A stretch of DNA of 64,000 nt. Source: Trifolium pratense (taxonomy: Eukaryota > Streptophyta > Magnoliopsida > Fabales > Fabaceae). This document shows, one piece after another, positions 57,256 through 64,000 of the stretch. Where the stretch lies: positions 38,990,338 to 39,054,337 of the forward strand of contig NC_060059.1 of NCBI RefSeq assembly GCF_020283565.1, given 5' to 3'. The notes below the pieces were generated by a model. It saw only the letters and a program-made list of their open reading frames with translations. It did not search any database and had not been told where the DNA came from. The translations under genes were made by a program, and so were the position numbers. The stretch's first letter is position 1, and each line of letters opens with the position of its first letter.

Positions 57256-57997
57256 ATGGCATCTTCTTCAATTGCTACAAATGAAGCAAAAGCAGAGAAC
57301 ACAAAGGGGCCTAATTGGCTTTAACTTCCAAGAGACATCACAGTTAACATCCTTTTGAGGCTTGATACCATTGAAATTGTCAAAAGTGTGTGCGTAGTTT
57401 GTCCTCTGTGGTGGAACATGTTCAAAGATCCTCTCATGTGCCACTCCATTCACATGACCAATCATTTGTCCTACAATATTAATCTTTAAGAAAAGTTGGA
57501 GATTTGTCGTTATGCTGTTGAGCGAAGTCGTGGGCATCTGTTAGCCATTGATATTGAAGATTTTGTTACTGATGATCTCCTACAATGCATAGCTCGAAAG
57601 TAATTACTGATAACAAAATCATTTTTCTTCCATGCAACTGTTAATATTTTCACTAATTTTGTTTTAATTCAGATTTTACTGCGGAAGTAACCTACGAAGC
57701 ATGCGGCTTGTATCTTGCCAAAGTATTTCAGAAACAATGTCTAGACTCTGCCGTCTTGATATTCAAGGGAATGCGCTCACTGATGTCGGACTTCTTGCCA
57801 TTCTTGATAATTGTCCTCTTCTTGAGTATCTTGACATTCGAGAATGCTATGATCTCAGTTTGAGTGAAAGCTTTAGAAAAATATGCATTAAGCAAATTAA
57901 GGATTTCCGACTTCCAATTATGTATATTGACACAAGTGATATCATTAATTGGTGTGATTATATATATGATTCTGATTTATATGATTTTGAGTTCTAG
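57256..57997 (+). pseudogene. SKIP19-like F-box/LRR pseudogene
   Basis: Exon 1 is 57256-57599 and exon 2 is 57673-57997, with borders and phase as in the sister genes. TAA at 57322-57324 replaces the Glu codon of the motif WLELP, and a second TAA lies at 57487-57489. Exon 2 has lost about 55 codons between CQSIS and ETMSRLCRLDI, in frame. The remaining LRRs read GLLAILDNCPLLEYLDIREC. The promoter block with TATAAAA is preserved. The two stops and the deletion make a working protein unlikely. Confidence 0.85.
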
Positions 57998-58539
57998 TCC
58001 GTAATGATGTGTAACGAGGCTAACATCCTTTTTTGTATTGGAATTTTATTGAATTAAATCTTGTCATTTGTCATGTTTTACTATTAATTTTATGGATTGT
58101 CTATATGTTTTGTTGGTTTCACCACTAGTTTCGTTGGTCAGTTTTGACATCAAGTGATTAAGTTTTTTTGATTGCAGTTGCAGCGAATTGCACCATGATC
58201 TTTCCTACCATATTCAGCGTTAATCATCTTTAAACTAAATAAGAATTGAATGTGGTGCATGTTAGTCGTATGTTAGTCGTAGACCATGTTCAAAACAAGC
58301 TTATAATCTATAAACCATAAGTTTATATAGATTATAAGTTATCAGCTATATAGCTATTTATTGTCAAACAGAACTTATGACTCAAAAAAAAATTATTTGT
58401 TATAAGTTAACTCATTAAAAAACAAGTTAAACAACCTAAAATAGGAAATGTGCATTTACCTTCTTTATCTTTCATTCTTTACTCCTCTCAAACAAAACGC
58501 CATGAATCAGCCTGTTATATGCAGGAACATCAACAACAA
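57998..58539. other. 3' flank of pseudogene, no gene
   Basis: 58290-58440 has TATAATCTATAAACCATAAG and its near-inverse TTTATATAGATTATAAGTT, probably MITE debris. Confidence 0.4.
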
Positions 58540-60307
58540 AACTCATATCTGGGTCAGTTTTAGTGTTTATAGTGGTTTTTATGGTTTTTGGCCTATTTTT
58601 GGGTCGATATTTGGATTTTTGGCCAATTTAGTGTTTGTAGTCATTTTTATGGTTTTTGGCCAATTTTAGTGTTTGTAGTCGTTTTTATGGTTTTTGGCCT
58701 ATTATTGGGTCGATATTTGGGTTTTTGGCCAATTTAGTGTTTGTAGTCATTTTTATGGTTTTTTGGCAATTTTAGTGTTTGTAGTCGTTTTTATGTTTTT
58801 TGGCCTATTTTTAGGTCGATATTTGGGTTTTTTGGCCAATTTAGTGTTTGTAGTCATTTTTATGGTTTTTGGCCTATTTTAGGGTCGATATTTGGGTTTT
58901 TGGCCAATTTTAGTGTTTGTAGTTATTTTTATGTTTTTTGGTCAGTTTTAGTGTTTATAGTCGTTTTTATTGTTTTTGGCCTATTTTAAGGTCAATATTT
59001 GGGTTTTTGGCCAATTTTGGTGTTTGTAGTCATTTTTATGGTTTTTGGCCAGTTTTAGTGTTTGTAGTTGTTTTTATGATTTTTTGCCAGATTTACTGTT
59101 TGTAGTCTTTTTTATGATTTTTGGCCAATTTTAGTGTTTGTAGTCATTTTTATGGTTTTTGGCCTATTTTAGAGTCGATATTTGGATTTTTGGTCAATTT
59201 AGTGTTTGTAGTCATTCTTATGGTTTTTGGCCTATTTTTGGGTCGATATTTGGGTTTTTGGCCAATTTAGTGTTTGTAGTCATTTTTATGGTTTTTGGGC
59301 AATTTTAGTGTTTGTAGTCGTTTTTATGGTTTTTGGCCTATTGTAGGGTAGATATTTGGGTTTTTGGCCAATTTTAGTGTTTGTAGTCATTTTTATGGTT
59401 TTTTTAGTGTTTGTAGTCATTTTTATGGTTTTTGGCATATTTTAGGGTCGATATTTGAGTTTTTGGCCAATTTTAGTGTTTGTTGTCATTTTTATGGTTT
59501 TTGGTCAGTTTTAGTGTTTATAGTCGTTTTTATGGTTTTTGGCCTAATTTAAGGTCGATATTTGGGTTTTTGGCCAATTTTTTTGTTTGTTGTCGTTTTT
59601 ATGATTTTTGGCCAGTTTTAGTGTTTGTAGTCGTTTTTATGATTTTTGGCCAAATTTACTGTTTGTAGTCTTTTTTATGGTTTTTGGCCAGTTTTAGTGT
59701 TTGTAGTCATTTTTATGGTTTTTGGCCTATTTTAGGGTCGATATTTGGATTTTTGGCCAATTTTAATGTTTGTAGTCGTTTTATGGTTTTTGACCAATTT
59801 AGTGTTTGTAGTCGTTCTTATGGTTTTTGGCCTATTTTTGGGTCGATATTTGGGTTTTTGGCCAATTTTGGCGTTTGTAGTCATTTTTATGGTTTTTGGC
59901 AAGTTTTAGTGTTTGTAGTCGTTTTTATGGTTTGTGGCCTATTTTAGGGTCGATATTTGGGTTTTTGGCCAATTTAGTGTATGTAATCGTTTTTATGGTT
60001 TTTGGACAATTTTAGTGTTTGTAGTCGTTTTTATGGTTTTTGGCCTATTTTTAGGTCGATATTTGGGTTTTTGGCCAATTTTGTGTTTGTAGTCATTTTT
60101 ATGGTTTTTGGGCAATTTTAGGGTTTGTAGTCGTTTTTATGGTTTTTGGCCTATTTTAGGGTCGATATTTGAGTTTTTGGCCAATTTTAGTGTTTGTAGT
60201 TATTTTTATGGTTTTTGATCAGTTTTAGTGTTTATAGTCGTTTTTATTGTTTTTGGCCAATTTTGGTGTTTGTAGTCATTTTTATGGTTTTTGGCCAGTT
60301 TTAGTGT
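58540..60307. repeat. 1.8-kb composite minisatellite
   Basis: Two modules alternate: TTTTATGGTTTTTGGCCAAT with TTAGTGTTTGTAGTCG, and TTTTTGGCCTATTTTAGGGT with CGATATTTGGG. Together they form higher-order units of about 100-115 bp. The array ends where the 1.3-kb element at 60308 begins. Open frames across it are repeat artefacts. Confidence 0.9.
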
Positions 60308-61632
60308 GAATTTTTTTTCTACCCCTACATTTATCTCTTTACCCCAACATATTTTAAAATATTCCTATTTTACCCTTATCTTACTCTAGTAAATTTTACC
60401 GGAACACTTTTTTTCCGATATGTTAATTTTACCTGAACACTATTCAAAAAAGTGTTCCGTTTTTTTTTTCGTTGTTCACTTTCCAGAAAAACAGTTACCG
60501 AAACACTTATACCAAGTATTTCGGTTTATTAACTTTGTTTGCAAGTTGCAACTTTTGTCGCTGTCATAGTTTTCCATTCTTACGTCACTACATTTCATCT
60601 TCTCAAATGAAACAACATCTTATACTTCTACTTCCTCCTCCTCTGTTTTGTCCTCTGTTTTTTCTTCTTTAATATCATGTCCAATATTTTAATTTTCATC
60701 TATGATACCATCATTAATGTCACCACCATCTTCTTCTTGTTCTTCTTCCGGGTCAAATTTTTTAGTAGTTTGATTTGTCAAAAAACATAGGTGAAGATTG
60801 TCATGGCTTTTATGAGCTTGATGTGTTTTGAGAGATATTTGAAAGCATCAAGGAAGTTCCAAGTTTCCAACCACCATTGTTGGGCTTGTTTTGTAAAGTT
60901 TTTGTTTTGTTGATGTTTTCTTCATGATGATTGGCTTTAATGTTTGAATAACGGAAATCAGATTCGAAGGCTAAGGAATGTATTTCGCAAACAAGAGATG
61001 TTGGGAGATAGTTATGTGGCGAGCTTCGTCGCGAATGCTTTCGTCACCGGACGGTAATGCTTGGAGGAAGATGGTGGTGGTGGAGTGGTGGGAGAAGACG
61101 GTCTTGTTGTTGTTATGAGTGAAGGATTGAGGCGGATGGGATTGGGGGAAGAGAGAATAAGTGGTGTTGAGGGAGAGGTGAAAATTAAAATGGTTGCACA
61201 TTGTGAAACAGAGGTGTTGTTGAAGAAACACTCAAGGAAACCAACAAACCGGAACATTTAGCTAAAGTTGTCCGGTAAATATAAACAACCCAGAAAAGTT
61301 GCATACCGGAACGGTTGGTTTGGAGTGTTCCGATATGCAAATTAATTTAAAAACTAAAAACATACCGGTACACTTTCATATGAGTGTTCCGGTTTGAAAT
61401 TGTTACCGGCACACTTTTGTATGCGTTTTCCGGTAACAACTTTAAACCAGAACACTCATATGAAAGTGTGCTGGTATGCATTTTGACACTTACTTTCTTT
61501 TTTTCCTTTTCTCACACCGGCACACTTTTTCTAAAATGGGTAGTTTTTTTTTTTTTTTATATTGTTTTACCTTCTATATGAGGAAATATTCGTCCTTTCA
61601 ATTTTAAATATTGGGGTAGGAAAAAAAAATTC
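60308..61632. mobile_element. 1.3-kb terminal-inverted-repeat element, copy 2
   Basis: Near-identical to 15754-17111, with about 20 bp missing from its right terminus (GGGGTAGGAAAAAAAAATTCC). Left border GAATTTTTTTTCTACCCC. It abuts or interrupts the minisatellite. The pair shows that this is a mobile family. Confidence 0.65.
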
Positions 61633-62026
61633 CAACATTAATAGCAAAATCTTTTGTTTTTGTTGACCAAAACAAAACTAGGACGCTGCTTAGTGATGAA
61701 GAAAATTTATTAAGTTTATCCACTTATATAAATTATCATTTATTTTTTACCAAACTGTTTTTTACAACTTTGGAACTAAAATCATAAATTATCTGAAATT
61801 AAAGACCGAATATATACATTTAATCCAAGAAAGACTACTTTTCAAAGTTTGCTTGATTAGTTAGTTCTTTTTTTCTAAAAACAGGATTGAATGTGATGAA
61901 CTCAATTGCTGTTCTGTTCAATCAAACAGACAAAACACAATGAGCTGACTTCAACAAAACACAAACCACTCTCTTCTGTTTTCTCAACTCTCTCTCCTTT
62001 TTTTCCTCTCTCTCTCTCTCTCTCAC
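61633..62026 (+). promoter_or_regulatory. Promoter and 5' UTR of the PP2C gene
   Basis: Region upstream of the phosphatase gene. It has a pyrimidine-rich leader with a (CT)n run at 62006-62024. No clear TATA box, as is common in housekeeping plant genes. Confidence 0.45.
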
Positions 62027-62250
62027 ATGGCATTTCTCCCTCAGGTATTTTCTCTCCTTAATTTTCTTCAAAATTTATTTTTTTATTATTTATGGAAAAA
62101 ATAACAAGATCCCATGTAACAAAATTTGTATCTTTCTTTATATTTACCTATTGGGTGATCCAAAGTTTCAATCTTTTCTCAAAAAATTTAATTTTTTATG
62201 ATTAACTGAACTTTTTTCTTTGTGGGGTTTTTATGCAGATTAAAACTTGA
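62027..62250 (+). other. Putative uORF spanning a 5'-UTR intron
   Basis: ATG 62027-62029 opens MAFLPQ up to CTCAG|GTATTT (62044/62045). After the acceptor TATGCAG (62238) the frame continues IKT and TGA at 62248-62250. A nine-codon uORF would thus precede the phosphatase. Splicing is inferred from consensus. Confidence 0.45.
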
Positions 62251-62429
62251 AAGTCTGTGATTCCATAAAACGACCCCACTTTTCCACTATTGTTATGATA
62301 ACTTGGAACCTTTTTCACGCAAGAATAACCTCTACACACGCAATATTGTTATTGTTTCTTCATCATTTTTTAGTTTTTTTGGTTACACAAGTTGTTTCTG
62401 AGAACCTTGTTGAATATTCAACCTGTGAT

Positions 62430-63527
62430 ATGGGCTATCTCAATTCTGTTTTGTCATCTTCAAGTCAGGTTCATTCTGCTGATGATTCACCTGTTAGTGG
62501 TGGGGGACTCAGGTTTGTTAATGTTAATCTTTGTCTAGATCTAGAATTTTGATGAAATTATTTTGTTTTATCCTTTTTGTTTGATGGTTTTTGTTTAAGG
62601 TTTTATATTGATGTTGTTGTATGTTCTATGTTGTGTTGTCTTTTGTGGTTGTGGTTGTATGTTGTGATGTCTTTTGTGGTTGTTGTTATGTGGCGAATTT
62701 TTATATTGTGGGAAATTGGTTTGACATGGCGGAAGAAATGAGGACAGATGCAGCTGCAATTGTGATTGTGTTGCTGAGGTTTCTGAAAACCTTTATACTG
62801 CGATCACAATTGTAGTTGCAGTCGGGAATTTAAAACCGTGGTTTCTCAGGGTTTTAAATTGTTGTCGCGGTTGCCTTTTTGTTGCCTTTTCTGTTGTGGT
62901 TATGTTGTGATCTTTGATATTGTGAAAGTTTGTCTTCATATGCCATTACGATTGTGGTTGTGATATGGTTTCTGAGGCATGCAAAACCGTTATATTGCGG
63001 CTACAATTTCAGTTGCAAATGGATATTTGATACCATGGTTATAGTTATTGTTGTTGGTTAATTTCATTCATACTTGGAACTTGGAAGGTTTTGTATTGAA
63101 ATTTTTCGTGTAAAACATGTCTTGGTTTTCTATTGCTACTTTGTTGCTTTGCAGATTCACAAAGATTTTATGTGGTTATTGTTTGTGTACTTTTCGGATT
63201 ATGGTTCATGGGTCGAGACGAAAGTTTATTGGAATTTTTGCGAAAATTCTTTTACTATGCCTTGGTTCATTCTTTGTTTTGTTGAATGTCTTAGTCCAAT
63301 TCTTGCTTTTTCTGTAACTAGGCTTTCTTTAATTTTGTTTGTCTTTGGGTTGATTGAATGAAATGATTTTGACATACTTTGTTGTTTTGATTTTGACAGT
63401 CAGAATGGAAAATTCAGCTATGGATATGCTAGCTCCCCCGGCAAAAGATCTTCAATGGAAGATTTTTATGAGACAAGAATTGACGGTGTTGATGGTGAAG
63501 TTGTTGGCCTTTTTGGAGTTTTTGACG
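62430..63527 (+). CDS. Protein phosphatase 2C, PP2C59/WIN2-like, first two coding exons (partial)
   Basis: Exons 62430-62512 and 63400-63527 join in frame (CTCAG|GTTTGT, TTGACAG|T). They give 70 codons plus one base before the next donor GACG|GTATAT, and the rest lies beyond the window. The product starts [19 protein letters not shown] and continues [51 protein letters not shown] and GVFDG are the first two PP2C motifs, supplying metal-binding residues (Glu-Asp of MED; Asp of VFDG). Arabidopsis PP2C59 has nearly the same N-terminus. The enzyme removes phosphate from Ser/Thr with Mg/Mn. ATG 62430 is chosen by homology. An in-frame ATG at 62295 would add 45 residues with a strongly hydrophobic stretch. 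Confidence 0.88.
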
Positions 63528-64000
63528 GTATATTTACATAATTCTCTTATCTCCTTCTCCTATCCATGACACTTTTTTTTTGGGGGAGGTGGTAAGCTAA
63601 AGGGACTGGTTTTAGTACATTGATCGCCTGATCGGACGCGTAATGAACTGTTGCCCCATAGAACAAATAAAAAGTTTTGCTTATATTATAATTTTTTATA
63701 AATTAGTTTATGTCGGTGGATTTTCGTTTTCCTTTTGAAGTTATTGGAAAATGGGAAATTAATTGTTCCATGTGGCCTAGTGTTTCCATATGCAATGCTT
63801 TTAGGCTTTTGCTTTTATTTTCTCAAATGCACATGCGCGCACACATAAAGAGGAATGTTTGTATTTGTTTACAAATATGGTCTCATGAAGTATAAATCTG
63901 GTTTTGGTTTTTTGATTGTTGTGATCAGTCATAGTACTTTTTTATTAACCATATTTCTCGAAGTTTGCCGTCTAATTTAAGTAATCTGTCTTTTGGCATA
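63528..64000. other. Second intron of the PP2C gene to window end
   Basis: Follows donor GTATAT. No exon with the expected HGG continuation was seen before the window ends. Confidence 0.6.

Noticed and set aside
58448..59947. Open frames with repeated VFVVIFMVFGLF-like peptides
   Set aside because: Repeat artefact of the minisatellite; the same peptide appears only because unit lengths stay near multiples of three.

Overview
This is a plant nuclear window. Genes have introns with GT..AG borders, spacers are AT-rich, and there are LTR retrotransposons, MITEs, TRIMs and foldback elements. A legume close to Medicago, Trifolium or Pisum is most likely, judged from the expanded F-box/LRR families and the Tat-type Ty3/gypsy elements. 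That placement is an inference, not proven by the sequence. I saw no tRNA, rRNA or CRISPR locus.

Layout. 1-192: 3' end of a LINE. 1.1-9.9 kb: tandem duplication of an F-box/LRR/FBD gene. The first copy (1595-3533) has one nonsense codon; the second (8123-9890) is intact. Between them lie LINE debris, a foldback element and a TRIM. 12.6-13.1 kb (minus): a small two-exon membrane-protein gene. 13.7-20 kb: non-coding elements, namely a foldback carrying a plastid psbC fragment, a 1.36-kb terminal-inverted-repeat element, an 864-bp Mutator-type foldback with a 9-bp target duplication, and a mariner-type MITE. 20-58 kb: dispersed cluster of SKIP19/FBL23-like F-box/LRR genes. It holds an orphan second exon (21134-21719), a gene whose last codons were replaced by a retrotransposon insertion (23212-24199), a relict (37440-38083), an intact gene (42741-43700) and a pseudogene (57256-57997).

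Two large LTR systems lie inside the cluster. A nearly pristine 11.9-kb Tat element (24084-35990, LTRs differing at one site by eye, TSD GAAAA) carries an intact 1985-codon gag-pol. It also carries a convergent spliced antisense gene with its own TATA box and a 5'-UTR intron full of small hairpins. At 44589-55622 an old ~2.2-kb non-autonomous gypsy element (TSD AACTC) was later hit by an 8.8-kb minus-strand Tat element (46360-55176, TSD GGACC).

The right end holds a 1.8-kb minisatellite, a second copy of the 1.3-kb element from 15.8 kb, and the first two coding exons of a PP2C59-like protein phosphatase 2C that runs off the window.

Host genes are sparse and most of the sequence is mobile. 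The F-box proteins would act as SCF ubiquitin-ligase adaptors. The cluster shows birth-and-death evolution driven by duplication, nonsense mutation and insertion. The PP2C gene and the small membrane-protein gene look like single-copy conserved genes.
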